The notes beneath the pieces were generated by a model, which had not been told where the DNA came from, searched no databases, and saw only the letters and a list, made by a program, of their open reading frames with translations. Positions 42,123 through 51,289 of a DNA stretch of 64,000 nucleotides are shown here, piece after piece; the stretch's first letter is position 1; each line of letters opens with the position of its first letter. A program made the position numbers and the translations under genes. The stretch covers positions 186,001 through 250,000 of the forward strand of contig NZ_BLLG01000005.1 of NCBI RefSeq assembly GCF_011766325.1, given 5' to 3'. Origin of the DNA: Streptomyces pacificus. Lineage in GTDB: Bacteria; Actinomycetota; Actinomycetes; Streptomycetales; Streptomycetaceae.

Positions 42123-42878
42123 TCATCGCCGCCCCGCGCTCTCCCCTGCGACCGGCCCCGCGCTCTCCCCCGCAACCGGCCCGGCGGCGTCAGTACTGCC
42201 CGCAGCCGGCCCGGTGGATGCTTCGCCGGACGAGGGCCGCCCGCCGCCGACGGCGCGCAGGGCGAACGGCAGAAGGCGGTCCGCCCTGTCCCGCGCGGTG
42301 GCCGGGTCGATGTGCTCCGGCAGCCGCGAGGTGAAGAAGAAGCTGCTCATGACGGGACCGAGCACCACGTCTCCGAGCAGGCTGTAGTCCTCGACCGGGG
42401 GGATCTCGCCCCGGTCGGCCGCGCTCCGCACGACCTCGGCGACCCTCCGGTACGCCGGTTCCAGGAAGGCGGCCGTCAGCGCCTGAGCGAGGACCGTGTT
42501 GTGCGCCGCCTCGCCGACCAGGGCCCGCATCAGCCGTCCGCCCTCGCCGGTCATGGCGGCGGCCTTGTCCCGGAGCACCGTGCGCAGGTCGCCTTCGAGG
42601 GTGCCGGTGGCCGGTGGCTCGTGGGGCTCGGTGCAGGTGGCGGCGGCCGCGACGACCAGATCCTCCTTGGACGACCAGCGCCGGTAGAGGGTGGCGGTGG
42701 AGACCCCCGCGCGGGTGGCGACGGCCGCCGTGGTCAGCCCGCCGAAGCCGCTCTCCACCAGCACGGCCAGGGTCGCGTCCAGCAGAGCCCGGTCCCGCGC
42801 CGCGTCGCGGGGACGTCCTCGCCTGCGCGCGGCCGGGGCTTCTTCGGGCTGGGGGACGGGCGGTGCGGTGCGGGCCAT
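42123..42878 (-). CDS. TetR-family repressor of the aldehyde dehydrogenase gene
   Basis: This 251-residue regulator has its helix-turn-helix at about 28-75 (LLDATLAVLVESGFGGLTTA, AVATRAGVSTATLYRRWSSK). The ligand-binding C-terminal domain belongs to the TetR_C_16-like group (EGDLRTVLRDKAAAM, LGDVVLGPVMSSFFFTSRL). A repeated GPVAGESA tail ends the protein. It is divergent from an aldehyde dehydrogenase, with a perfect 13-bp inverted repeat between the two start codons, so it most likely represses both genes. Confidence 0.92.
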   Translation of the reverse strand: MARTAPPVPQPEEAPAARRRGRPRDAARDRALLDATLAVLVESGFGGLTTAAVATRAGVSTATLYRRWSSKEDLVVAAAATCTEPHEPPATGTLEGDLRTVLRDKAAAMTGEGGRLMRALVGEAAHNTVLAQALTAAFLEPAYRRVAEVVRSAADRGEIPPVEDYSLLGDVVLGPVMSSFFFTSRLPEHIDPATARDRADRLLPFALRAVGGGRPSSGEASTGPAAGSTDAAGPVAGESAGPVAGESAGRR

Positions 42879-42895
42879 GCCGCGATGATATCGGA

Positions 42896-42924
42896 AAGCG
42901 AAACGAAAATATTTCGTTTCGCTT
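42896..42924. promoter_or_regulatory. Perfect 13-bp inverted repeat operator (TetR)
   Basis: AAGCGAAACGAAA (42896-42908), ATA, TTTCGTTTCGCTT (42912-42924). The repeat occupies nearly all of the 58-bp space between the divergent tetR (start 42878) and aldehyde dehydrogenase (start 42937) genes and must overlap both promoters. It is strikingly AT-rich for this genome. Confidence 0.85.
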
Positions 42925-42936
42925 ATGCTCGGCGGC

Positions 42937-44343
42937 ATGAGCACTCCCGCACCCGTCGAGCCCATCGCCCCGAACGACGCGGCGGACACCGTCGCCCGTC
43001 TGAACGCCACCTTCGCCACCGGCCGGACCAAGTCCCCCGCCTGGCGCAAAGCCCAGCTGCGCGCCCTGCGCCGGCTGCTCGTCGAGCAGGCGGACGCCCT
43101 CACCGCCGCACTCCACGCCGACCTGGGCAAGAGCACCACCGAGGCATACACCACCGAGATCGGGTCGACGATCACCGAGATCGACCACGCCCTGCGCCAT
43201 CTCGACCGCTGGCTGCGCCCGCGGCGCGCTTCGGTTCCCCTCGGGCTGCGGCCGGCCCGCGCCCGTACCGTGCGCGAGCCGCTCGGCACCGTCCTGATCA
43301 TCGCCCCGTGGAACTACCCACTGCAGCTCGCCCTCGCTCCGCTGGTCGGCGCGATCGCCGCGGGCAACACCGCGGTGGTCAAGCCCAGTGAACTCGCCCC
43401 GGCCACATCCGCAGCGCTCGCCCACTGGCTGCCCCGCACGCTGGACCCGCAGGCCGTGACCGTGGTCGAGGGAGCCGTACCGGAGACGACGGCCCTGCTG
43501 GAGCAGCGATTCGACCACGTCTTCTACACCGGCAACGGCAAGGTAGGCCGGATCGTCATGACCGCAGCGGCCCGTCATCTCACCCCGGTCACCCTGGAAC
43601 TGGGCGGAAAGAGCCCCGCGGTCGTGGAGCCGGGCGCCGACCTCGCGACCGCCGCCCGCCGCATCGCCTGGGGCAAGTTCATGAACGCCGGTCAGACCTG
43701 CGTCGCCCCCGACTACATCCTCGCCGTCGGCGACACCTCGACCGCGCTGGAGCGGCACCTGACCGCCGCGATCCGCGAGATGTACGGCACCGATCCGGCC
43801 CGGAGCGCCGACTACGGCCGGATCGTCAACGAGCGCCACTTCGACCGGCTGACGGCCCTGCTCGGCGACGGCCGGATCGTCACCGGCGGAGACCATGACC
43901 GCGCCACCCGCTACCTCGCCCCGACCGTCCTCACCGACGTCGACGCCGACGGGCCCGTGATGAGCGAGGAGATCTTCGGCCCCATCCTGCCGATCATCCG
44001 CGTCCCCGACCTCGACGCCGCGATCGACTTCATCACCGCCCGGGACAAGCCCCTCGCCCTGTACGCCTTCACCGCCTCCGCGGCGACCAAGCGCCGCCTC
44101 GCCTCGGAGACCTCCTCGGGCGCCCTGACGTTCGGTGCTCCCCTCGTCCACCTCGCCGTACCCGGCCTTCCCTTCGGCGGCGTCGGCGAAAGCGGCATAG
44201 GCGCCTACCACGGCGAGTACTCCGTCGACACCTTCAGCCACACCAAGGCCGTCTTCGACAAGCCCCTGCTCGCCGACCCCCTCCGCCTCGCCTACCCGCC
44301 CTTCACCGACCTGAAGTCCCGCCTCCTGCGCCGCCTCTTCTGA
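42937..44343 (+). CDS. Aldehyde dehydrogenase (ALDH3-like)
   Basis: This 468-residue NAD(P)-dependent enzyme oxidises aldehydes to acids. Motifs are IIAPWNYPLQLALAP (cofactor), FYTGNGKVGRIVM, the catalytic Glu in LELGGKSPAVV, and the catalytic Cys in FMNAGQTCVAPDYIL. EEIFGPILPI and GGVGESGIGAYHGEYS at the C-terminus are typical of the class-3 group, which acts on medium and long aliphatic or aromatic aldehydes. It has no strong ribosome site and starts 12 bases after the operator, so it may be leaderless. Expression is probably derepressed by the TetR ligand. Confidence 0.93.
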   Translation: MSTPAPVEPIAPNDAADTVARLNATFATGRTKSPAWRKAQLRALRRLLVEQADALTAALHADLGKSTTEAYTTEIGSTITEIDHALRHLDRWLRPRRASVPLGLRPARARTVREPLGTVLIIAPWNYPLQLALAPLVGAIAAGNTAVVKPSELAPATSAALAHWLPRTLDPQAVTVVEGAVPETTALLEQRFDHVFYTGNGKVGRIVMTAAARHLTPVTLELGGKSPAVVEPGADLATAARRIAWGKFMNAGQTCVAPDYILAVGDTSTALERHLTAAIREMYGTDPARSADYGRIVNERHFDRLTALLGDGRIVTGGDHDRATRYLAPTVLTDVDADGPVMSEEIFGPILPIIRVPDLDAAIDFITARDKPLALYAFTASAATKRRLASETSSGALTFGAPLVHLAVPGLPFGGVGESGIGAYHGEYSVDTFSHTKAVFDKPLLADPLRLAYPPFTDLKSRLLRRLF

Positions 44344-44491
44344 GGGGGCGCCCCGGGGCGCCGCCGCAGGCGCCATGCCGGCGGCGGCGTTGCCCGACCG
44401 GGCGCCGGGCCCCCGCCCACCGCCCCCCCGGCGGAGCCTCGGAGACCCCCGGCGGGGGCCGACGGGGGCCGACGGGGGGACGGAACGGCCG

Positions 44492-44950
44492 TCAGTGGTG
44501 CCACGCCTGCCCACCCGTGTTGCGGATGAACCGCTGCAGCACCTTGATGGTGGTCAGATACTCCTCGTCGGAGATGCCGGCGTGCCGTTCCGCCCAGAGC
44601 TCCTCCTGGAGGGCCGCGGCCCTGCCGTGGAACTCCCTGCCGTCGGCGGTGAGGCTCAGGCGCCCGGCGGCGTCCTCGACGGCCCAGCCCCGGGCGATGA
44701 CCGTGTCGATCTCCGACTCCATGGCCTCGCGGCCGGCGTCGAGGTAGTTCAGCAGGAGCCGGGACACCTCATCGCGGGGCTTGGCGGTGTCGGCGCCTGC
44801 CACCTGCGCGAGGACCCACCACTGGGGTTGCGTGGTGCCGATCCCGGCGAGGGCGGCGCGGATGCGGTCGACGACCGCCTTGGAAGCCGCCCAACTCCAG
44901 TAACCGATGGGCTGCTTGATCAGATCGGTGTCGCTGTGTGTGTACTCCAT
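44492..44950 (-). CDS. MarR-family transcriptional regulator
   Basis: This 152-residue winged-helix regulator begins IGYWSWAASKAVVDRIRAAL, followed by TTQPQWWVLAQVAG, RDEVSRLLLNYL and a wing region GWAVEDAAGRLSLTADGREF. ATG at 44950 is preferred over the frame extending to 45025, with AGGGG about 9 bases upstream. An imperfect inverted repeat (TTGACCT-CACGTC-AGGTTGAA, about 45003-45023) upstream may be its operator. The target is unknown; the next gene on the right is divergent. Confidence 0.85.
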   Translation of the reverse strand: MEYTHSDTDLIKQPIGYWSWAASKAVVDRIRAALAGIGTTQPQWWVLAQVAGADTAKPRDEVSRLLLNYLDAGREAMESEIDTVIARGWAVEDAAGRLSLTADGREFHGRAAALQEELWAERHAGISDEEYLTTIKVLQRFIRNTGGQAWHH

Positions 44951-45217
44951 GGCCGGAACCCCTGTCGTCGTCTGCGTTGCCGAGGACGAGATCGACCGTA
45001 GAAGTTCAACCTGACGTGAGGTCAAGAGGCGCCGATCGGACCCTCCGGCCGCCCGCCCCTCTCACAGGTTCGGTCAGAGATCAGATTCAGACGTTCACGG
45101 GCCTTTCCGTAACGGACAGCAGATCACCTATAGTTGCGGCCTAATGGCCGTGCTGTGACGGCCGTCCTCGACGATGCCCCAGTGAGCCTGGGGCCGCGAG
45201 CCACTCCAAGGACACTG

Positions 45218-47101
45218 ATGCCGGCGTCGCCTCCCCCTCCCGCCATGGACGACGGACGAGGCCCCCTGAGGGCGTCCCTGTCGGCCTTTCTGGCAACAGC
45301 TCTGGTCAGCCTGACGGCAGTGGCCTTAGTCACTGCCGCCGCCCCGGAAGAGTCGCGTTCCGCGATCGGTTGGGCCGCCGGCGGTGGGGCGCTGCTGCTG
45401 TGCTGCGCGGTCGCCGTGGCCGTCCATGCGGTCCGGTCCTCCCGCACCCTCCAGCGCAGCCTCGCGGCGGCAGCCCAGGGCTCCGAGGGGCTGCGGCGTG
45501 ACCGGGAAGCCCTGGCCGCGGAGATGGCCAAGGAACGGTCGCGGCTGACCGGCGAGTTGTCCTGGCGTACCGAGGAACTGACCCGGGAGCACGCACGCCT
45601 CGCCGAGGAGCTGAGGTCGGAGCGCGAGCGGCTGACCGCGGAGCACATCCGCGAACGAGACCGCATCACGGCCGAACACATGCTGGAGCGCGGCCGGTTG
45701 CTGCAGGATCACACCCGCGAGCGGCAGCAGCTGACGGACGATCACACCCGCGAGCGCGAGCGGATGCTGGAGGAGCATACCCGCGAACGCCGGACGCTGG
45801 CGGAGGAGAACGAACGGCTCGCCGCCCAGTCCCGCCGCGCCGTGGCCGACCGCGCGTCCGCTCTCTCCGCCTGCGCCAAGTCCGCCGGCCGGATGCAGGC
45901 GCTGATCACCAGCATGCTCGCCGATCTGCGCGAGATGGAGGAGCGCCACACCGACGAGCGGGTCCTCGGCGACCTCCTCCACCTCGACCACCGGTCCGCG
46001 CAGGCAGGCCGACTGGCCGACTCCATCGCGGTGCTGACCGGCTCCCGATCGGGCCGCCGCTGGGCCAGGCCGATCAGCATGGAGTCCGTCCTGCGGGGCG
46101 CGATGAGCCGTATCGCCGGCTACCAGCGGGTGCGGGTGCACTCGGTGAGCGAGATCTCCGTGGCCGGCCACGCGGCCGAGGGAGTGATGCACGCGATCGC
46201 CGAACTCCTGGACAACGCGGCGAACTTCTCGCCCCCGACCGCCGAGGTCCATGTGTATGTGGAGGAGGTTCCGGCCGGAGCCATCGTCTCCGTGGAGGAC
46301 AGCGGCCTGGTGATGGGAGAGGTCCAACTGCGCCGCGCGAAGCACGCCGTGAGCGGGGACGTGTCCGACCTCGGCGGGCTTTCCGGCACCCGGCTCGGCC
46401 TCGCGGTGGTGGGGCGCCTCGCCCGCAAGCACGGGCTGACGGTCTCCTTCCGGCCCTCCGCACGCGGCGGGACGGGTGTGCTGGTGCTCATCCCCCACGA
46501 GTTGCTCAGCCGGGCGGCCGGGCGCGACGGCCAGGCCGCCGCACCCTCCGTGACGTCCGCCCCCTCCCTCGCATCCGCCCCTTCCACGAGGTCCGCCTCC
46601 TCCGCCATGGCCGCCACCCCCTCCGGCGCCGCCCGCGCGCCCCGCGCCGCCTCCGGCGCCCTCCCGGCCGCGATCCCCGCACAGCGCCGCGCCCTGCCCG
46701 CACCCGCAGCGCCCACCCGGGCACCCGCAGCGGACGACCGGCGGTCCACGCCCCCGGCCGTACCGCAGACCCCGGCCACGCCGCAGACCCCGGCCACGCC
46801 GCAGACGCCGGCCCCCGCGGAGCCGCCGGCCGCGGAGCCGGGGCGGCTCCCCCGCCGCCGCCGGGGGCAGACCCTGGCCGCGGCGGAGAGCACCCGGCCC
46901 GCACCCGCGGACCCCGAGACCTCCCCACCCCGCGACGTGAAGTCCGGAATCGCCAGGTTCAGCAGTTTCCGGCAGGCCGTGCGGCCTACTCCCGCAGGCG
47001 ACGCCACCGCGCCCCCGGACCCCGGCGTCAACGAGCCCACCACGCTTCCCGGCCGGGCCCCGGCCGCGTCCTCGCACCCGGAAGGCGACACCCCCCGATG
47101 A
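45218..47101 (+). CDS. cvnA: Conservon sensor-like histidine kinase CvnA
   Basis: This 627-residue membrane protein has two N-terminal spans (about 20-72), then a long coiled coil of Arg/Glu heptads (about 90-205: REHARLAEELRSERERLTAE and repeated DHTRERER/EHTRER units). A GHKL ATPase domain follows (AIAELLDNAANFSPPT as N-box, VSVEDSGLVMG, GLAVVGRLARKHGL), and a Pro/Ala tail of about 190 residues with PQTPAT repeats. CvnA starts the Streptomyces conservon, a membrane complex resembling G-protein-coupled signalling. AAGGA lies 5 bases before the ATG. It overlaps cvnB by 4 bases. Confidence 0.93.
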   Translation: MPASPPPPAMDDGRGPLRASLSAFLATALVSLTAVALVTAAAPEESRSAIGWAAGGGALLLCCAVAVAVHAVRSSRTLQRSLAAAAQGSEGLRRDREALAAEMAKERSRLTGELSWRTEELTREHARLAEELRSERERLTAEHIRERDRITAEHMLERGRLLQDHTRERQQLTDDHTRERERMLEEHTRERRTLAEENERLAAQSRRAVADRASALSACAKSAGRMQALITSMLADLREMEERHTDERVLGDLLHLDHRSAQAGRLADSIAVLTGSRSGRRWARPISMESVLRGAMSRIAGYQRVRVHSVSEISVAGHAAEGVMHAIAELLDNAANFSPPTAEVHVYVEEVPAGAIVSVEDSGLVMGEVQLRRAKHAVSGDVSDLGGLSGTRLGLAVVGRLARKHGLTVSFRPSARGGTGVLVLIPHELLSRAAGRDGQAAAPSVTSAPSLASAPSTRSASSAMAATPSGAARAPRAASGALPAAIPAQRRALPAPAAPTRAPAADDRRSTPPAVPQTPATPQTPATPQTPAPAEPPAAEPGRLPRRRRGQTLAAAESTRPAPADPETSPPRDVKSGIARFSSFRQAVRPTPAGDATAPPDPGVNEPTTLPGRAPAASSHPEGDTPR

Positions 47102-47529
47102 CCACCACCGCCCACAACCCCACCGCCACCACCGACGAGAGCCTGGACTGGCTGCTGGGCAGCCTGCTCGAGCGCACACCCGGCACCCGGCACGCACTCG
47201 TCCTCTCCCGGGACGGCCTGAAGCTCTGCCGCACCCCGGAGCTTTCGGTGGACCAGGCCGACCAGCTCGCCGCGATCGCCGCCGGGATCCAGTCGCTTTC
47301 CCACGGCGCTTCGATCGAGTTCGGTGACGGATCGGGCGGTGTGCGCTCGGCCATGACGGAGTTCTACGGGGGGATCCTGTTCATCGTGGAGGCCGGCGAG
47401 GGCGCGCATCTGGCGGTGGTGGCCGCCGAGGACGCCGACGCCGGACTCATCGGGCACAACGTCAGCGAACTGGTGGAGCAGATCGGCGTCCATCTGCGCG
47501 CCGCCCCGCGTGCGGCCGGCGGGTCATGA
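47098..47529 (+). CDS. cvnB: Conservon roadblock/LC7 protein CvnB
   Basis: This 143-residue roadblock/LC7-domain protein (LDWLLGSLLERTPGTRHALV, LSRDGLKLCRTPELSVDQAD, HLAVVAAEDADAGLIGHNVS) is the putative regulator (GAP-like) of the conservon GTPase CvnD. The start codon overlaps the cvnA stop (ATGA). Confidence 0.95.
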   Translation: MTTTAHNPTATTDESLDWLLGSLLERTPGTRHALVLSRDGLKLCRTPELSVDQADQLAAIAAGIQSLSHGASIEFGDGSGGVRSAMTEFYGGILFIVEAGEGAHLAVVAAEDADAGLIGHNVSELVEQIGVHLRAAPRAAGGS

Positions 47530-47882
47530 GCCGCCCTGGCAGGGACGATTCGCCTGAGCGGCTGTACACGCTCACCGGGGGCCGCAGCAGCGCCGGGTCG
47601 GATGCCCTCGATCTGGTGACGCTGATGGTCGCGGACCGCGCGCCGGCTCCCGGGATGCAGTCAGAGCACGCCGCGATCCTGCGGATGTGCGAACGCCCCA
47701 CGGCCGTGGTCGAGATCGCCGCGGAGCTCCGCCTCCCGGTGAGCATCGTCCGGGTGCTGCTGTCGGACCTGCTGGACGCGGGCCACGTCAGCGCCCGCCA
47801 TCCCCGTCCGGCCGACCCGACCCACCGCCTTCCCGCCCCCGACCTCCTGGAGCAGGTGCTCGTTGGCCTCCGCAACCTCTGA
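47526..47882 (+). CDS. cvnC: Conservon DUF742 protein CvnC
   Basis: This 118-residue DUF742 protein is a winged-helix-like adaptor of the conservon (RLYTLTGGRSSAG, LDLVTLMVADRAP, EHAAILRMCERPTAVVEIAA, LPVSIVRVLLSDLLDAGHVS). It overlaps cvnB by 4 bases (ATGA) and cvnD by 20 bases. Confidence 0.95.
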   Translation: MSRPGRDDSPERLYTLTGGRSSAGSDALDLVTLMVADRAPAPGMQSEHAAILRMCERPTAVVEIAAELRLPVSIVRVLLSDLLDAGHVSARHPRPADPTHRLPAPDLLEQVLVGLRNL

Positions 47883-48489
47883 CCGGCCGGCCTTCGACCA
47901 GCCGTCAGCACGCCCCGCACTGCACGCCACATCCGACAACGGCGTCAAGATCGTGATCGTCGGAGGCTTCGGCGTCGGCAAGACCACGATGGTGCGCTCC
48001 GTGAGCGAGATCCGTCCCCTCAACACCGAGGAGACGATGACCCTCGCCGGCGAGTCCGTGGACGACACGACCGAGGTCAGCGCCAAGACCTCCACGACCG
48101 TCGCCTTCGACTTCGGCCGCATCTCCCTGGACCAGCACAACGTCCTCTACCTCTTCGGCGCACCCGGGCAGGAGCGGTTCTGGTTCCTGTGGGACCGGCT
48201 CTTCTCGGGCACGCTCGGCGCGGTGGTCCTGGTGGACATCCGCCGGATCGCGGACTCCTGGTACGCCATCGACCGGCTGGAGGCGCACGGCACCCCGTTC
48301 ATCGTGGCCTGCAACGACTTCGGAGGCACCGCGTACAGCTACGAGCAGGTACGCGAGGCGCTCGACCTCGACCCGGCGGTACCGCTGGTCAGCTGCGACG
48401 CGCGCTCCCGGGGCTCCAGCAAGAACGTCCTCATCTCACTCGTCCAGCATGTCCAGTCCCTGTACGCCACCCAGGAGAGCGCCTCTTGA
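47863..48489 (+). CDS. cvnD: Conservon small GTPase CvnD
   Basis: This 208-residue Ras/MglA-like GTPase has P-loop GGFGVGKTT (residues 34-42), switch II LFGAPGQERFWFLW and the segment VACNDFGG, where the NKxD of Ras is degenerate as in other CvnD proteins. The TTG start at 47863 has GGAG about 10 bases upstream and gives the expected N-terminus (MASATS). It acts with CvnA-C at the membrane; the conservon is thought to control development and secondary metabolism. The next gene starts on its stop codon (TTGA). Confidence 0.93.
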   Translation: MASATSDRPAFDQPSARPALHATSDNGVKIVIVGGFGVGKTTMVRSVSEIRPLNTEETMTLAGESVDDTTEVSAKTSTTVAFDFGRISLDQHNVLYLFGAPGQERFWFLWDRLFSGTLGAVVLVDIRRIADSWYAIDRLEAHGTPFIVACNDFGGTAYSYEQVREALDLDPAVPLVSCDARSRGSSKNVLISLVQHVQSLYATQESAS

Positions 48490-49721
48490 CCAGCCCCGAC
48501 GGACATACGGCCGTCCCCCTGTCGGGTCCCCGTTTCCAGTCCGAACCCGCCCAGCTGTACCGGGAGATGCGACGCGACCACGGTTCGGTGGTCCCCGTGC
48601 TGCTCGACGGCGACATACCCGCGTGGCTGGTGCTGGGCTACCGGGAGCTGCACCAGGTGACCGGCGACCCGGCGCTCTTCAGCCGCGACTCCGACCTGTG
48701 GAGCCAGTGGGACGCCATCCCCGGCGACTGGCCCCTGCTGCCCATGATCGGCCGCAAGCAGCCGTCCATCCTCTACACGGTCGGCGAGCGTCATCGGCAG
48801 CGCGCGGCCATGGTCGGCAACGCGCTGGAAGGCGTCGAGGCGACCGAACTCATCCGGCACGCCGAGCGGTTCGCGGACGAGCTGGTCGACTCCTTCTGCG
48901 ACAAGGGATCGGCCGAGGTCATCGGCGACTACGCGACGCTGCTGCCGCTGCGGGTGCTGGCGCGGCTCTACGGCTTCCCCGACGAGGAGGGGCCGGGCCT
49001 GGTCACCGCCCTCAACGACATGATCAACGGCAGGGAGGGCGCGCTGGCGGGGCAGAGCCATCTGGCGGGGTCGATGCAGCGCCTGCTGGCCGAGAAGCAC
49101 GCCGAACCCGGCGACGACGTGATCTCCCGGATGCTGGAGGACGAATCCGGCTTCACCGACGAGGAGATCATGCAGGACCTGATGGTGATGATCGCCGCCG
49201 GCCACCAGCCGACCGCCGACTGGATCGGCAACTCGCTGCGGCTGATGCTCACCGACGCCCGTTTCGCCGCGTCGCTGTTCGGCGGCCGGCACAGCGTCGC
49301 CGAGGCGATGAACGAGGTCCTGTGGGAGGACACTCCCACCCAGAACGTGGCCGGCCGCTGGGCCTCCCGCGACACCGTACTCGGCGGGCGGCACATCAGG
49401 TCCGGGGACCTGCTGCTGCTCGGCCTCGCCGCGGCCAACTCCGACCCCCAGGTACGCGTCGACGGCGCGGCGTTCACCGGCGGCAACAACGCCTTCTTCT
49501 CCTTCGGCCACGGTGAGCACCGCTGCCCGTTCGCCGCCCAGGAGATCGCTGAGGTGATCGCCAGGACCGGGATCGAGGTGGTGCTCGACCGGCTGCCCGA
49601 CATCGATCTCGCGGTCCCCGCCGACTCCCTCACCCGCCGGCCGTCCCCATGGCTGCGCGGCCTGACCTCACTGCCCGTGCGATTCACCCCCACCCCCGTT
49701 CTTGGAGACGCCGGAAGATGA
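48486..49721 (+). CDS. Conservon cytochrome P450 CvnE, CYP157-like without ExxR
   Basis: This 411-residue cytochrome P450 begins at a TTG overlapping the cvnD stop (TTGA). The heme-thiolate loop [16 protein letters not shown] and the I-helix [14 protein letters not shown] (oxygen-activation Gly/Thr) are present. The K-helix reads [11 protein letters not shown]: the Arg of the near-universal E-x-x-R is Trp. This is the known peculiarity of the CYP157 family, which is encoded in Streptomyces conservons next to CYP154. The substrate is unknown. Confidence 0.92.
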   Translation: MTSPDGHTAVPLSGPRFQSEPAQLYREMRRDHGSVVPVLLDGDIPAWLVLGYRELHQVTGDPALFSRDSDLWSQWDAIPGDWPLLPMIGRKQPSILYTVGERHRQRAAMVGNALEGVEATELIRHAERFADELVDSFCDKGSAEVIGDYATLLPLRVLARLYGFPDEEGPGLVTALNDMINGREGALAGQSHLAGSMQRLLAEKHAEPGDDVISRMLEDESGFTDEEIMQDLMVMIAAGHQPTADWIGNSLRLMLTDARFAASLFGGRHSVAEAMNEVLWEDTPTQNVAGRWASRDTVLGGRHIRSGDLLLLGLAAANSDPQVRVDGAAFTGGNNAFFSFGHGEHRCPFAAQEIAEVIARTGIEVVLDRLPDIDLAVPADSLTRRPSPWLRGLTSLPVRFTPTPVLGDAGR

Positions 49722-50941
49722 CCCAGAGCAGCGCCGAACGCATCGCCCTCGACCCCTTCGTCACCGACCTGGACGCGGAGAGCGCCCTGCTGCGTGCCGC
49801 CGGGCCGCTCGCCGAGGTGGAACTCCCCGGCGGAGTCCCCGTCTGGGCGGTCACGCACCACGCCGAGGCGCGCCGCCTCCTCACGGACTCCCGGCTGGTC
49901 AAGGACATCGGGGTCTGGGGTGCGTGGCGGCGCGGCGAGATACCCGCGGACTGGCCGCTGATCGGCCTCGCCAACCCGGGCCGCTCCATGCTCACGGTGG
50001 ACGGAGCGGACCACCGGCGGCTGCGGACCCTGGTGGCCCAGGCCCTCACACCCCGCCGGGTGGAGCTGCTGCGCGGCCGCGTCGGCGAGCTGACGGGAGA
50101 GCTGCTCGACAAGCTGGCCTCCCGTGCCCCCGGTGACGTGGTCGACCTGAAGGCCGAGTTCGCCTACCCGCTGCCGATGAACGTCGTCAGCGAGCTGATG
50201 GGCATCGCCCGGGAGGACCACCCCAGGCTCAAGGTGCTCTTCGACCGCTTCTTCTCCACCCAGACGCCCCCGGAGGAGGTGGTCGCCACCCTCAGCGAGC
50301 TGGGCGGGATGATGAGCCGGATCGTCGAAGCCCGCCGCACCGAACCCGGCGACGACCTCACCAGCGCCCTGATCCAGGCCTCAGAGGACGGCGACCGGCT
50401 GACCGACGAGGAGATCGTCAACACCCTGCAGCTGATGATCGCCGCCGGCCACGAGACCACCATCTCGCTGATCGTCAACGCCGTGGTCAACCTCTCCACC
50501 CACCCCGAGCAGCTCGCGCTCGTCCGCTCCGGCGAGGTGGGCTGGGACGCGGTGGTCGAGGAGACGCTCCGCTGGTCCACCCCGACCTCGCACGTCCTCA
50601 TCCGGTTCGCCACCGAGGACGTGCCCGTCGGCGACCGGATGATCCCCGCGGGGGACGCCCTGATCGTCTCCTACGCGGCGATCGGCCGCGACGAGCAGGC
50701 CCACGGCCCCACGGCCGGGGTCTTCGACATCACCCGCTCGCCCAACCGGCACATCGCCTTCGGCCACGGCCCGCACGTCTGCCCCGGCGCCGCGCTGTCC
50801 CGGCTGGAGGCGGGAGTGGCACTGCCCGCGCTCTACGCACGGTTCCCCGGGCTGAGGCTGGCCGTGGACCCCAAGGAGCTGCGCAACAAGCCCGTGGTCA
50901 CCCAGAACGACCTGTACGAGCTGCCGGTCCACCTCGTCTGA
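49718..50941 (+). CDS. Conservon cytochrome P450 CvnF, CYP154-like
   Basis: This 407-residue P450 has all canonical motifs: I-helix [15 protein letters not shown]-helix E-x-x-R in [13 protein letters not shown], and heme loop [17 protein letters not shown]. Its ATG overlaps the stop of the CYP157-like gene (ATGA), completing a six-gene run of coupled starts from cvnA. CYP154 enzymes hydroxylate steroids, flavonoids or polyketides in vitro; the native substrate is not known. No ferredoxin gene follows. Confidence 0.93.
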   Translation: MTQSSAERIALDPFVTDLDAESALLRAAGPLAEVELPGGVPVWAVTHHAEARRLLTDSRLVKDIGVWGAWRRGEIPADWPLIGLANPGRSMLTVDGADHRRLRTLVAQALTPRRVELLRGRVGELTGELLDKLASRAPGDVVDLKAEFAYPLPMNVVSELMGIAREDHPRLKVLFDRFFSTQTPPEEVVATLSELGGMMSRIVEARRTEPGDDLTSALIQASEDGDRLTDEEIVNTLQLMIAAGHETTISLIVNAVVNLSTHPEQLALVRSGEVGWDAVVEETLRWSTPTSHVLIRFATEDVPVGDRMIPAGDALIVSYAAIGRDEQAHGPTAGVFDITRSPNRHIAFGHGPHVCPGAALSRLEAGVALPALYARFPGLRLAVDPKELRNKPVVTQNDLYELPVHLV

Positions 50942-51289
50942 GCCACCGCCGGTCCATCTCGTCCCGGCCACCGTCCGGTCCGCCTCGTCCGGGCCACCGC
51001 CGGTCCGGGCCGGCGTGCCGCGGGTTCGTCCCAACGGCCGGCCGGCCCCACCGGCCGGTCCGGGGCCCCGGTTCACACGACATGCAGACCGGTCGGGGCG
51101 CCGGTCCACCCCCTCTCGTCGGCCGGTCCGTCCGCAGCGAGCCGGCCGCGCGGGGCACACGGCTTCCTGCGCGCGAACCCGCCGCCCCGGGGGCGCGTCC
51201 GGCCCGTGCCCCGGGGAGGGGAAGGCCCGGCCCGCGCGGGGCTCGCGGCTTCCCGGGTGCGCTCCCGGGGCGGGGCCGGATCTCGCAGT

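Noticed and set aside
45326..47197. Long minus-strand frame opposite cvnA
   Set aside because: Shadow of cvnA; composition is Gly/Arg-rich without recognisable motifs.
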